Below, in pieces: positions 10,751 through 23,200 of a stretch of DNA of 64,000 nt. How positions within the stretch are numbered: the first letter of the stretch is position 1; each line of letters begins with the position of its first letter. Below the pieces are notes generated by a model. It was not told the DNA's origin and did no database searches. It was given only the letters and a program-made list of their open reading frames with translations. Source of the DNA: Fulvia fulva (Eukaryota > Ascomycota > Dothideomycetes > Mycosphaerellales > Mycosphaerellaceae); assembly GCF_020509005.1 (NCBI RefSeq), contig NC_063018.1, positions 1,054,001 through 1,118,000 on the forward strand, in the 5' to 3' direction. The translations under genes and the position numbers were made by a program.

Positions 10751-12077
10751 TATAAAGGCGGCGGTAAGAATCTAAGGCTACGAGACTAAGCTATTAGCGG
10801 AGCTACGAGTACTAGGGATCTGGCTCGACCCGAAGCTAAGCTAGAATGTATAGATTAAGAAAGCCTAGAGTCGAGCGTAAGTCAATAAAGCCTCGATAAA
10901 GAGGCTTACGGCATCTATATAGGGAGCAACATTCGATAAGGCAAGAGTAATATATAAGGCGATCGTTAGACTAGCTATATTATACGGGATATAGATTTAG
11001 GGAATAGGAGGCGTAGGCAAGCCGATCCCGAAACGGATAGAGCAACCCCTAAATAGGATATAGGTAGGTAACCTACGTAGGATACTAGGCGTATATAAGA
11101 TAACGTTAGTAAGTACAGTAGAAATAGAGATAGGAATACTACTAATCGGCTAATATATCCGGGGAATAAGAATTTAATACGCGGTAAAGACGACAGATTA
11201 CCTAGTATAAACTACGATCTAGGAGGTAAAGAATAAGATAGAAAGCCGCTACCGGAGAGGGGCCGGATATAGGACAAGCTAAAAACAGGATGACCTTACT
11301 ACCTTTACGGCTATATAGACAAGCACCGAATAGCTAGTACGAAAAGAGGAGGAGCGTAGGACTCGCTAGGCCGGCGGGAGTAAGGCTAAGACCTAAAGCC
11401 TAGCGGAATAGATAGTGAGCTACCTATAGGAATAGGACTAGAAAAGGAAGCCCCCTAAGACAATAGGCCCGATAGTACTCCGAGCCTTCTAGAGACATAA
11501 TTACTAGCTATATAGGGACCTAACAAGGGCCGAAGCAAGTATAGCGATCCAAATCAGGTCCGAATATATTAGATTAAGGGCCTACCTATTTAGGAGACGC
11601 GTACTAGACATCTATAGCCTAGCCTACTAGTATAGCTACCTATCGTAAAACCTAGAGTATATACTACTACGATGCCCGTAGTAGGCGAGAGGTAGGGGAA
11701 ATTGGAGGCACTTAGTAGGAAGGAGAGACTATAAGTCAATTATTAGGGATAAAGGTAACATTCGCCGAATCTCTCGGTAGATACTATAGTAGGGATACCT
11801 CTAGTAGTTTAGCCTCGCTAGTAAGACGGAGGAGTAGATAGACAAGAGGCGGAAGCTAGGGGGGTTGTAGATAGGGTAGTTATTAGGGCAGGCCTATAAT
11901 ACTAGCGTACCCCTAATAAGGGAAACCTAAGACAATAACTAGGGGGAAAAGATAGGCGGGAAGGAGGAGGGGTTTTGACTAATACGGTTTCCCCTCTATA
12001 TATACGAAAACAAGATAGTATAGCTATATAGGCCGAAGGGCACTACAACAGCTTAATGAAATATCTATCTATCTATC

Positions 12078-12092
12078 TATATACTACTATAG
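12078..12092 (+). repeat. Right TSD of LINE-B (15 bp)
   Basis: Exact repeat of 3362-3376, directly following the (ATCT)n tail of LINE-B. Confidence 0.9.
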
Positions 12093-14420
12093 GCTCTCTA
12101 CCGCCGTATCGATTTCCGCCTCTAAGCGGAGGGGTACCGGCGGTACGAGGGCCGTTATTCGTTCTTTTAGTACCTTATTAATCTCCTTCTAGTCCGCTCT
12201 CTTCTACTAAGGCCGTAGTTCTAGGGCTAGTAGCGCCTATAGGTATATTACGTCGAACGTCGTACGGATAGCTAGGTAGTCTAGATTACCGGTATCGAGT
12301 TCTCGGTCTATATCGTAGAAGATAGTCCGCTAGGCTATCTACCGTATCGCGAAGGTTAGGTTAAGCGTCTAGGTCGTATTTTTCTACTAATACGTAGCCG
12401 TACCTACGGGAAGTACTAGGCTAAGGCCGGATACCTCTACTAGACTAATAAGCGCGTCTACGGCGCTATAGGCCGAGAGTACGCTATCGCCTCCCTATCT
12501 AAGGTAGTAGAGGTTAAGGTCGCCGACTAGGATATCTATATTAGCTTCCTCTTAGAGAGCTTCTTAGAGCTAGTAGAGGGTAGCCGACTAGCTATTGTCT
12601 TCTATCGAGCCCGGTACTAAGTACGGGTTATAGGCGTTATAGATAGCTATTATCTTACCGTCGGTAAGGCGTAGCCGTAGAGAGGCTATATTACTAGAGT
12701 AGGTATAGGTCGTCTACGTTATTATCGCGATTTCTTTACTTACGTAGAAGTAGACCCGCGCTACCGGCTAGTTACCTTAGGGTACTATAAGGTAGTATCT
12801 CGGGTCTACGAGTATCGTCTTTCCGTTTGTCTACTACTCTTAGATAGCGACTATATAGTACCGGCTAGGGTATAGTAGGCTAAGGAGTAGCTTCTAGGCC
12901 TTATCCTTACTCTTATTAGCGTTATACTATATAATAGTTAGCTAGGTAAGCGTACTATTTATAGTTAGACTATTATATTAGCTATAGTTCCCTATTCTAC
13001 CTCCGTAGGTTTACTACTATATTATCGTCCTCGTCGCCCTCGCCCTCGCTTTCGTTATCCTATCGCGGGACCGGCGTCGCTAGCGTAGCTACCGGTAAGG
13101 GCGCGCTACCTCCGTAGGGGCGGAATATCGTCGTATCGAGGCGCGTCTATCCGAGGCCCTAGGCCCGGGGGTCGGTAAGCGCTAGTCGACCCGCTCCGTA
13201 TATTAAGCGTCTATCGCTATTTGGCCGCCTCTTCTTACTCCTATATATAACCGGCTAGAAGCCGTCGGCGTCGACTCTTAGACGGTATAGTACTATCGCT
13301 ATTCCTCCTCTTTCCTAGCGTATACCTAGGCGCGCTCCTACCGCCTATTCCGCTACCTACCTCTTTACTCTATATCCGCCTATCTACGCCTTATAGTCCC
13401 CGCCGTAGTTAGCGTACTTACTTATCTTAGGTTAGGAGTATTTACGGGTATTATATACCTTTACGTAGTAGCCGTAGTAGGTCTCCTACCGATAATACTT
13501 TATAGTATACCCGAATCCCTAGTACTAGAAGTACTAGGTTACTATATAGGTATAGTCGTGCTTTTTAACGTAGTAGTACGAGTAGGCTAGGACTAGTCCC
13601 TTCTCTATAGCCTAGATCCTCTAACTATTATACTTAAACGCGAGTACGAGTAACGAGTATTTCCGCTCTATTCGTTCCGGCTTCTTTAGCTAGTACGCCC
13701 GGGTAATAACGAGGCCTAGGATAGTAGCCTAGTTGTCCTTTACGATAGCCTCTCCTATCGCTACCGGGCTAGTACCTACTAGGAAGGTATTAACTCGGAT
13801 ACCGTATATAAGGGCCTAGTATACTAGCGCGACCGGCGCTACGCTCTTCGCGTTTAGTACCTCGACCGCCTAGGCTACGCTCTATAGTAGCGTCGGTCTC
13901 CCCGCTATAGTTACGAGCGTATAGCGTACGTCTCTACTCTTTAGCTTCTAGGCTATAATAATGTCTTATTTACTAGCCTAGCGCGCCTACTCTATAAGGC
14001 GTTAGTACGATAGTACCGCTACCCGCTCTCTTTCTTTAGGGTTGTCTATATATATCGTAACCTCGCGCTAAACTAGCCTAACGTAGTACGTTAGTTACTC
14101 TACGGCTACTATAGCTACTTAGGTATATATCGCCGGCCTAGCTCTTCCTAGCGCCTAGATCTCCCGTAGGAGTTCCGCGTTTGTTACTTCCTTTACTAGC
14201 GCTAGCGCCTTCGTCGCCCGTAGTAGCTCCTAGATCGCTTTGGCTAAGCTCTCGAGGAGGCTACGGATTACGCGTTCGTAGGGCAGATTAGCGCTTACGA
14301 GGGTAGCTATAATTTCGTATATAATCGCGGTATATTCTACCGTGTCTATACCGTGTTTCGTATACGAGTTCTTCTAGTTAGTAGCTTATAGTTATTATAG
14401 TCGTTATAGTAGATAGTCTC
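12093..14420 (-). pseudogene. LINE-A ORF1 (presumed) and ORF2 endonuclease half
   Basis: On the minus strand from about 12975 downward an AP-endonuclease-like domain can be read: an N-terminal LTIIQYNANKSK, an AIxEPW-like glutamate motif mutated to a stop at the Gln or Trp, FYVSKE, and GDLNLYY near 12510-12545, the counterpart of the GDFN motif in LINE-1. The upstream 1.4 kb should be ORF1 by position. I could not resolve clean CCHC knuckles there after RIP. The frame is broken many times, mostly by TAG. The coding continues at 3376 after the LINE-B insertion. Confidence 0.65.
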
Positions 14421-14639
14421 CGTGTTTCGATTCTCCCGGGCGCGTCGTCGCCCCGCGCGTTTTCCTTCGTTCGCCGCCTTTCGAGGGCGCTCTTTACTTT
14501 TACGACGCTATCGCCCCTTCGTTTATTATCTTATTTCGTTATCCTTAGGGATACGGAGTCTTCTTGATAACGCACTTATATTTAGCGACTATGTCCTTTT
14601 TTCGCTCAAGGTATATATCCTTCCGTATATATATATATA

Positions 14640-14740
14640 CTATACCCTTTTAATAAGATATAGATTAACGTAAAGTACTAGTAAGCTAGGAATACTAGGA
14701 AGCTAGGAATTTTGTCTTAGTACGACTAACTCGCATTCTT
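14640..14740. other. Junction between LINE-A 5' end and Fot1 remnant
   Basis: AT-rich stretch with a short (TA)n run at 14627-14640 and two copies of AAGCTAGGAAT at 14691 and 14710. I cannot set exact element ends here. A plus-strand ORF covering 14422-14673 has no recognisable domain. Confidence 0.35.
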
Positions 14741-16433
14741 TATTTATCATTTTCAATACTATTAAATAGAGAACTAGTAAACTTAATACTCTTATCCGAT
14801 TTAGAATTGTTCTCTTTATCTTCTTAGTACGTTCGTACGTTATAGCTAGTCCGACCGTAGTTACTATACCGCCGTCTACTTAGCTAGCCCTCTTTTATAC
14901 CCTCTGACCTACGACTCTTCTTTGACTATTCTATAGCCTTTAACGACTCGACGACTACCTATAACGAGCTAACTCTATACCCTAAGATCCCGCCGTACTA
15001 GAGACGCTTTCGCTTACGAGATTGGCGCTTTATAAGAGTCTTAACTTATCGTTTAAGCTTAGAGTTACGAGCTCTAAGAAGCGTATTCTCTTATAGTATT
15101 ACTTCGCCGCCTTTTATAAGCTAAGAGAAGCTATTATAAGCTACTTTAGAGTTGCTTAGTATAGCGCTATATATAAGCTTAGAGTACGACGTAAACTCCT
15201 TTAAATTACTCGGAGTTTAAGACTACTATAATGTTATCTAAGGCGGGGGTAGTCCTAGCGGGATTCGTAGGCGTATATTAAGGCAATTAAGTACTACTTA
15301 CGCGTTAATAGGAACTAACCCTATAGCCTTAAAGGCCTTCTTATAGTTTAACGTAGTAAACACGTCGAAAAACGCGTCTTTAAACGCCGGAAGGAAGGTT
15401 TCTTTATTAATATAGAAGATACGCTAACGCGCTAAGTCCCGTACGCGTTATAAGTACTTTAGCTTTAACGGCGCAAAACAAACTACGTTAAGAGGCTATA
15501 GGATATACGACAAATACGCCGGTATATAGAGCGTAAGGATCTTATAGTTTAGATAGTAGTCCTTAAAGCCCTAGTTTAAACAGCCCTTATAGCCATTCAA
15601 AATAAGTAACCTATAACTACCTATAGAATACGCCTCTATATACGCGTTAAAGTGCTTTAACTACTCGAGGCTAAGCACGTTATTTATCTATCTATTCTCG
15701 GAGACCGTAAGCTTCTAATTCCGCGGTATAATCACCTCTTCGTACTATACTAAAATATAGACGCGCCCTTTATAGATAATAAAGGGCGGGGTCGAGTAGC
15801 TAGCGGTATAGATACTCTAAATAACTATAACCTACTCTCTATTACTAGACTAAGTAGCCGTAGGGCGAGACCGTCGTTCTAAGCTAGTAACGACTTTTAT
15901 AGATCTAATTATACCTATTTAAAAGCCCGTCTTATCGAAGTTATAGATATCCTCGTTATATACGCTATACTTAGTAATCGTCTCTTCTATAAGCTTGACC
16001 TAGGCGCTTATAACTTCTAGATCTTCCTAGAGTATTCTCTAACGGTCCTTCGCTCGGTTAAAGGCTATTTTAAGCTCGGTAGAGCGTAAAACGAATCTCT
16101 CTACCTAGTTCTTACCTACCGGATCCGCGTCGCGTTTACCGAGTAGCTTGTCCGCTATATCTACTACCTCGCTAAGGGTAGGCGCAAATCCTCGCGAATC
16201 GAGGTCGAGGATATATCGAGTAATCGTCTATTCTTCGGTTAACGTAAGTTTATACTAGATAGGGTAAGTATCGACGCGAGGAGTAATTCCGTAGTACTAG
16301 CTAGTTAGTATCAAATAAGGTACGTAATATACTATAGCTATATATAGAAGACTCGGAGATTGGCCCTAACGATAGGTAGAGAGGGTAAGAGAAATTCTGC
16401 CTTCTTTATTAGACGATTATATATTATATTATT
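14740..16433 (-). pseudogene. Fot1/pogo-type DDE transposase remnant (Fot1-2)
   Basis: Minus-strand translation gives the Fot1/pogo order. An N-terminal helix-turn-helix/CENP-B-like region reads YILDLDSRGFAPTLSEV (about 16230-16180). The first catalytic block reads IYNFDKTGF near 15965 (first Asp kept). A core block reads TPPFIIYKGRVYI near 15790. The second catalytic block reads LLILNGYKGC near 15620, where the family has LLILDGHGSH, so the second Asp is Asn. Many TAG/TAA codons interrupt it. Such transposases cut and paste their own DNA at TA sites. I could not identify the terminal inverted repeats. Copia-3 begins at 16434. Confidence 0.75.
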
Positions 16434-16512
16434 TGTTGAACAGGTACGGATTAATAGTAGCGGAGTAGGGTAAGGGATTAATCTTTAACTAACTAATAGT
16501 ACGAGTATATAG
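16434..16512 (-). repeat. Copia-3 3' LTR, terminal part
   Basis: Minus-strand end of the copia-3 LTR, finishing CCTGTTCAACA. Cut off from the rest by copia-2. Confidence 0.6.
16508..16512 (+). repeat. Left TSD of copia-2 (TATAG)
   Basis: TATAG before the 5' LTR, repeated at 27047-27051. Confidence 0.85.
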
Positions 16513-16746
16513 TGTTGAGAACATATAGGCCGTAGGTCAAGTATATAGGTATAGGTATATTATATAACTAGATTACGTAACTAGGGTTTACTAGCCTATA
16601 GGCTAGTAAATATCCGGACACCTAGTATCTACCTATACTAATACTAGCGATACTATATATAGATACACGCTATCCTATTAGGTCCTTCTTCGTCTTTCGT
16701 ATAATCCGCCGTCTTCTACTACTACATAACTCGTATCTATTTAATA
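16513..16746 (+). repeat. Copia-2 5' LTR (234 bp)
   Basis: TGTTGAGAACATATAGG to TCTATTTAATA. The CA end has become TA. The last 110 bp or so match copia-1, while the first half is different and 16 bp longer. Confidence 0.9.
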
Positions 16747-19700
16747 GGTTATAAGCCTAAGTTAGTAACTTAGTATTTCACCCTCGACAAAGTCGTATTA
16801 GAGTTATTCCTCTTTAGAACAAAAGGAAGGCAGACTAGAGGCCGTACCCGCCTTATATAGGAAGCTATAGCCGTACTATAGGTATATATAAGACGTAAAA
16901 GAGCCTAGTAAGGCACTGTTAGACTCCGAGTTAGGGAGCCTATACTAATACCTTAGATAAGTAGGCGAGCTTACTAAGAAGAGTCGCTCTCCGGACATCG
17001 CGTTCGTATCGACTAACTGTTTATTCTAAGAGAGCCGTAGTGTCTTAGAAACCCCCTCTACTAAGAGAGTTACGCTATAGTGTCTTAGTACTAATACGAT
17101 CCTTACCGACCGACTTTCCTCCTCTTCCCGGCGGATAGCTATCCTCTCCGCTATCAACCTCGCGTTCGGTTTATTATATTTCGATCCGATCGCGTACGAC
17201 CGAATATATCCTTCTACCTAAGGGTAGCTAACCTGTCCCTTAACTTACAAAAATAGAGAACGAGACTAGGTTCTTAAGAAAGAGAGTAGCACCTATTCTA
17301 ATAAGAGAGAACTACGAAACATAGTTCAAGCTAATAAGAATATACCTAGTATTAAAGCAGGTTAACTAGGTCCTCAAAGACATTATTACGGACATTCCCG
17401 CTATAACCCTATCTATAGCGACACCCTCTATATTATCGGAGTTATCCCTTCCTTCAGATTAAGCGATAAGGAAGGTATTGTATAGACGGCATAATATAAC
17501 GGCCCTATATAAGATGTATATCTGTCTGTCGATAGATAATTAAGAGATAATATACGAGATCCGGTATATAAAGGAGTTATAGGAATAGGCTAAAATTAAA
17601 TATAAGAGAAGACTTCTCGCTACTAGAAGAAGTTTGCTTTAGCAATATACTAATTTCGTGATGACAGAGGTTAATAGATGACGCCTAGTAGGAGCTTAGC
17701 TTAATTATAAGGAGGGCTATTTCAATCTCGCCTTAGTTCTAAGACATTAAGACTAAGGACAGAAAGATCTAGTTACTCTTAGTAGCTCTACTAGACTTAT
17801 TTAGCTCAATTCGCGATATAATTGATACCTAGGTAAATCTCTTACTATAAGACATTCTTACAATCCTTAGGGAGAAGCAAGAATTAATGATTTATTAAGG
17901 GACAGCTATGTTCGCTAAGAAGGGTTTCTAGGGCAAGCTCACGTGCTATCTCTATAATAGTGACCATTTTATAAGCAAGTGCCCACACCTTTCTGTAGCT
18001 CAGTAGGCTGTTAGGAACAAGGACAAACTAGCTAGGGTTACCTACTCTACTAAGAGATAGCCGTTACTACCTCGTAGGAGGCTAGTATTACTAAACCTTC
18101 GTAATGTCCTTAAGGTAATAACGGACCTTATAAAGTAGATAAAGGAGAGCCGCAAGCCAAAGGCCTCCTCTAGTAAGAAGCCTGCAAGGGCCTATACGAC
18201 CTAGGAAGACGTATCAGACTCTAAGCTACTATTAGAAGATAATAATGTTGATAAAGTTGCCTATTCTACTATAGAAGCTAAGGGTAAGTACCCCTCGTCC
18301 GAGTAGTTGCTTAACTCTTATACTTTATTATATATAACTGACCAAGATTTACTATTTAGGACACTAAAGCCTCTTTAAAAGAGGAAGTGGATCAAGGTTA
18401 GAGGTAGCTATCTATAAGCTATATATATAGGAAGTGTAGTAATAGGTAGTCCTTCTAGAAAGTAAATTGTCTTAGAAAATGTCTTGTTTATTCCTAGCCT
18501 TAGAGTTAGTCTTGTTTCGTGGAATTAGTTTAGCTAATAGTTTGCTATCTAACTACCTAGTTTCACCCTAAAATCCTTGTCTAGTAAACCCGTTGTCTAG
18601 ACTAAACTTCGAGGAGGAGTACCGTTTATCTACTCGATCTCGGAAATTCTTAAGCTATAGTATACTAGTATACTCTCTTAAGAACGTAACGGCACCGCTA
18701 TAGCTAATACTAAGTCCGAAGATTAGTAGGAGCTATAGTATAGAAGATGTATACACCTTAGTAAGGGACTACTAAGAAACCTTTATAGAGTTACTAATAA
18801 GAAAGATCCTATCCCTATTCCTTCTAGACACCTAAGTTATAAGGTATGCTCCCTTGCTAATATAAGGAAGTTTAAGGGACCTACTATAGAGAGAAAAGGC
18901 GAAAGGCTAGCCCTTGTCTCTATTAATATCTATAGGCCTTTTTAGGGCGTAGTCTCTAGGCTAGGATATAAATATTAGCTTAAGATTATAGACAACTTCT
19001 CTATAAGAAGTAGGTAATCCCTTTAAAGGCTAGGAGCGACGCTCCTATAGCCCTACGGGATTAGAAGGTCTAGGTAGAACGGTAGTTAAGGTACTTTCTG
19101 TCTACAATCCGTAGTAATAGTATAAAGGAAATTCTCGCCTTACTAAAAGAGTAGGAGAAGGAGTTTAGTACTTAGATAGACACAACTGATGCCTATAACT
19201 CTCTTCAAAATGGACCTATAGAAAGGTCAATTCAAGCCTCTAAGACTACAGTCCGGGCTATACTTAAAGACTCTAGTATACTAGTTAAGTTCTAGCTAGA
19301 AGCTTTGTAAGCATAGACTGTGATCAGAAACAGACTGCCTAATAGTCCGATCATTAATAGTATTGCTCTTTCACTAGAAGAAGCCTTTACTAGCTAAGTA
19401 CCGTTAGTCGACCATTTCCGCGTCTAGGGATATAAAGCTATAGTCTATATAGACCTAAGAGCCTAACCTTAAGGCTTAAGGAGAGACAAGTTAATAAACC
19501 GAGGGAAAGAAGCCGTGTTTATAGGCTACTTAGAAAACACTACAAAATAATAGCTGTTCTAGGATCCCGACATAAGAGCTATAAAAGCGTATAGTCACGT
19601 CGACTAGTTTAAGAATAAGAAGGGGAGAGATATAGATCTTGGTATCACCTTTACTAACTAGCCGAGTCGAGCGCTATAGCGCAATCCTATTAGGAGGAAG

Positions 19701-20219
19701 CCCTTAAGGGCGAAATTTTCCGATAGGGGATTATTAGAGACACCGTTACGAAGGCTAGGAGAAAATATTAAGGCGGTTTTAATACTATCGAAGGCCGATA
19801 ACGGTGAATCTATACAGAACCTACCTAAGTCATTAATACTATAACAACCGCTATTTATATAACTTCCCCCTCCCCTAAAGGACATTAGGGCATACTAGAA
19901 GCTTAGAGATTAGGGTACCCTAATGAAAGAAAAAGAAGATGTCGTTTAGTTCGACCTATCCGAATACCTAGCGCTACCTTAGGTTATAGGTAATAAGAGG
20001 TTAAGGGGGGACGGAGATAATAACTCTAAAGAATATAAGGCTAAACACTATAAGGCTCTTATCGCCTAGATATTCTATCTAGACCCTATAATAAGCTAGG
20101 TAGAGGAGATTCTAAACGACGTAGAAGAATATATATTTGCTACTATTAGGTAGGCTATAGCCTATTAGTAGGAAGTACTAATCCTAAAGTCCTATAAGGT
20201 AGCCGTAGGAGACCCTAAA

Positions 20220-20231
20220 TAGGGATATATA
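20220..20231 (+). repeat. TSD of LINE-1a, left
   Basis: TAGGGATATATA, repeated at 25218-25229. It is copia-2 RT sequence. Confidence 0.85.
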
Positions 20232-23200
20232 GATAGATAGATTTGTCATTCCCCTATTCTAGGACCCTATCCGGCCTATATAGGTATATATCTATTGTTA
20301 TATACAAAGGGAAACCCGAATAGGTGAAAACCCTTCCTGCCCCCGACTACTCCTTATCTAGTTTAGCTTTCCCTCTAAACGTACGTAGTCTATGTCACTA
20401 CCCCGTTAGCCCCCGCTCCTAGCCGGTCTCGTCGCGCTACGTCGTGTCCTCTCTTCCTATACTACTCCTACTAGGCGGTACTATTCTAGCCAGCCCTTCT
20501 CTAGTATCTAGTTCGTAATACGCCGTAGGTCCTTAGCGTTGTTAAGAAGTGCCCTAATCGTCCGGTTCCTCGCCTTTGCTATCTACTCCCCCCTTCCTAG
20601 CGACTACCTCGGACAGACGAGGAGTACGTACCGTACGTTCTAGGAGCGATAGCCGTAGGGGTAGCTAGTATTCGTGTATCCTAGAACCTTCCTCTATAAT
20701 AGGTACCCCTAGAGGCCAATGTGTTCGCTTTATAGTTAGGTTGCTATACTACTCTATACCCTCGTAAGGCGGTAGTAGATAAGCTTCGGGGGGTGCTTAA
20801 CCGCGGATTTTGTAGCTAACTATTCCTTAGGTTGTCCCGCTAGCTAAGGGCGTCTACTATACCCTATAACCTAGTTGTTCCACCTCTCTTTCTATAGTTG
20901 CTCTACAAACGATTTCTTACCTTCCTATTATATTGCTAGCTGTTCGTCCCTTACCCGGTAGTTCGGCTCGTTTCCGGGTCGAATGCCCCTATACGCTAGT
21001 ACTAATTCGCGGGCCCTTACGACTATACTAGCGATGACCTTCTATACTAGGTACTGTGCCGACTTGCCTAAGTAGGAGGTCCGTAGTCCCTAGATATATA
21101 GGTCGATCGGCGGTATAGCGGTCTCGTACTTAAGTATCCTCGTTAGTGTCGACTTATATGCCCCGGTGACCTTCCTTAGGCATTGGTTTTAGATCTTCGC
21201 TAGCGGCGCGACGAGTCCCTTCGATAGGTAGGCCCTCTCGCCTAAGGACTATACTTAGCTACTATAGGTAAGGACTAGCCGTATAATAGCCGTATATAGA
21301 AGTCGTAACTACCGGAAGTCCGCCCCCTATATAGACGTAGTGAGCCTCTAGTATAATGCTATATTCTATTTAGCTTTCCGTAATATTGCCTATACGTACT
21401 TCCTCTACCGTAGCGCCGGGTCTACCTATAGTCCGAGGATCCTAAGCTAGTTTACCGGGTTAGTCGTGTGCCCCTATATCTAGATAGAAGCTTATATATT
21501 ATAGAACCGTGGCCGGCGCGTAAAGTGTATCAGATTGTACTTTTCTAGGGCAAACCGAGCCCCGTGCCTCCTAGCCTAGTCCTCGTAGATCTTGTGCTTC
21601 TCTTCTAGTAGCCTACAGTTCTCCTTAGTCGAGAAAGACTACGCTAGGATGTTTGTGTCGTCTACGAAGCCGCTCGTAGCGGTGTTCTAGGATTCTAGGG
21701 CTAGGAGTAGCGTCGCTATAAAGAAGAGGAATAGAATAGGTACTAGCGTTAAGCCTTACGGGATTCTAGTATAGACTACTTGAAATGGGCTTCTATACTA
21801 GCCGACTAGGATCGACGTACTACGGTTTTAGAGGTAGGACCGTACGAAGTTAATAAGCCACTTAGGGAGTCCCTTCGACCTTAGGATATAGAGTAGCCGC
21901 GGGTATAATACGTAGTCGAAGGCTCCCGATATGTCTAGGCTAAGTAAGGAAGCTACCTTGTCCCTATTCTTATACTAGATAGCCTTTACCTAAGAGGTGA
22001 TAAGTTCTATCGCGGATAGCGTCGATCGCTATAGGCGCGTACCTATCTAGGTGTCCGGGAGTAGGGAGTGTTCCTCTACCGCCTCGGAGAGTCTCGTTAT
22101 AACTAGCTTCTTAAGCGCCTTCCTAAGAGTGTTAAGGAGCGTAATTAGGCGGTACGACTTTACCTACGTATAGCCTTCCTTCTACGGCTTACGTAGGACT
22201 ACTATCGTCGATTATTTAAAAGCTATCGGGTAGTACCCGGTCTATAGGTAGGCGTTAAAGATCGCTATAACTACTAGGGCTAGTTGATCTCTATACTTCT
22301 TTAGTAGCTCGTTTAGGATCCTATCCGGCCCCGGGGCTTTCTTCGCCGGTAACTTCCTTAGTATAGCGGCAACTTCTCCCTCGGACACCTCCTATTAGAC
22401 CGCGATACTAGGGGCTAAGGGAGTAGAGCTGTTTATATCGCTTAGATTAGCCTCGACTAGGGGCGGGAAGAACTTGCTAGCTAGTAGACGCGCCTTAGCC
22501 TCGGGGTCGCTAACCGGGCCACTAGGCGATTATAGCGCTAGGATAGAGAAGGAGGGGCCCTATGTAGGGTCCTATCGGGCCCATTTCGCTAGCTTCTACA
22601 TCCTCTCTAGCTTGCCGGCGATTTCTTCTACTATAGCCCTCTAGCCGACTGCTTTCTCCCTTCGTATTATAGCTTTCTTCTATTAGTATGCCTCCCTATA
22701 TACGTTCTAGGCCTCCTCGCTATAGCTGCTCGTCTATACCCGGCGGGCTCTCCTTGCTTCTCTTACTACCGTAGTACACTCTAGCGTCTAGTATAGTTTG
22801 GACTATGTCGTTAGTTTGGTAAGCGGAACGTGAAGTGAGGTCGCTTTTCTTATTTCGTCTGTCAACCCCTAGACTACTTCGTCTATCTCGTCTTTACTAT
22901 TATATTACTACTGCGCGATCTAGACTAGCCTCTTAGAGTTATCGAGGTACGCCTAGATGTTAGCCTAGTGGGCCTTTCCCTAGTATAGCTTAGGGGTTCT
23001 CGATAGTATACGTTATATCTATATCGTAATAGAGGTCCTAACTAGTATATAGTCTAACGACGCCTCGAGTTTATGTTCGATCCTATAGTAGGTTACCGTA
23101 TAGTAGTGGCTATCTAAGATCTAGGAGAGGTCGATCGTGCCTTAGAGTCCCCCTCTCTTCTAGGTACCTAGGTCCTTCGGGGTATTAAGGGCAATTACGT

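Larger units (their letters stand above)
4330..11900 (+). pseudogene. LINE-B reverse transcriptase, RIP-broken and split by copia-1
   Basis: Plus-strand translation from about 4430 follows the LINE-1 RT in order (RPxALLNTIGK-like block, then GFVDDIN at about 5128-5148, then an APEKY-like block near 5250). It resumes after copia-1 at 10751 with an LRVLGIWLDPKL-like segment and runs to a C-terminal Cys/His region near 11.6 kb. Trp and Gln positions are TAG. The FVDD active-site residues survive, but many stops make it non-functional. Coding limits are approximate. Confidence 0.75.
3377..12077 (+). mobile_element. LINE-B: short non-LTR element without visible endonuclease, interrupted by copia-1
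   Basis: This plus-strand LINE is about 3.25 kb once copia-1 (5302-10745) and one TSD copy are removed. It has about 950 bp of 5' sequence without recognisable coding, a RIP-broken reverse transcriptase (about 4330-5301 and 10751-11200), a C-terminal zinc-finger region near 11600-11680, and a tail of four ATCT repeats at 12063-12078. It is flanked by a 15-bp TSD. I found neither ORF1 nor an endonuclease domain, unlike LINE-1 and LINE-A. The same 5' module appears in inverse orientation at 34656-35632, so this layout is not a one-off truncation. It probably relied on proteins from other LINEs. Confidence 0.8.
700..14640 (-). mobile_element. LINE-A: RIP-dead Tad1-like non-LTR retrotransposon, split by LINE-B
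   Basis: On the minus strand the order is a presumed ORF1 (about 14.42-13.0 kb), an AP endonuclease domain (about 12.98-12.09 kb), then, after removing the LINE-B insertion, the linker, reverse transcriptase and C-terminal zinc-finger region (3376 down to about 0.8 kb). The two halves are joined by the 15-bp duplication TATATACTACTATAG at 3362-3376 and 12078-12092, which shows that LINE-B landed inside LINE-A. Frames are full of TAG/TAA and hardly any TG or CA survives. The family is related to LINE-1 but clearly distinct. Outer ends are approximate. Confidence 0.8.

Noticed and set aside
12061..12092. ATCT microsatellite as a stand-alone repeat
   Set aside because: It is the LINE-B tail: its right edge is followed by the exact 15-bp TSD and its left edge by LINE 3' sequence.
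14422..14673. Plus-strand ORF of 83 codons
   Set aside because: Antisense to the LINE-A 5' region, with low-complexity Arg and Ile/Tyr runs and no recognisable domain.
19658..19885. Minus-strand ORF of 75 codons
   Set aside because: Antisense to the linker region of copia-2 pol, a chance opening after RIP.
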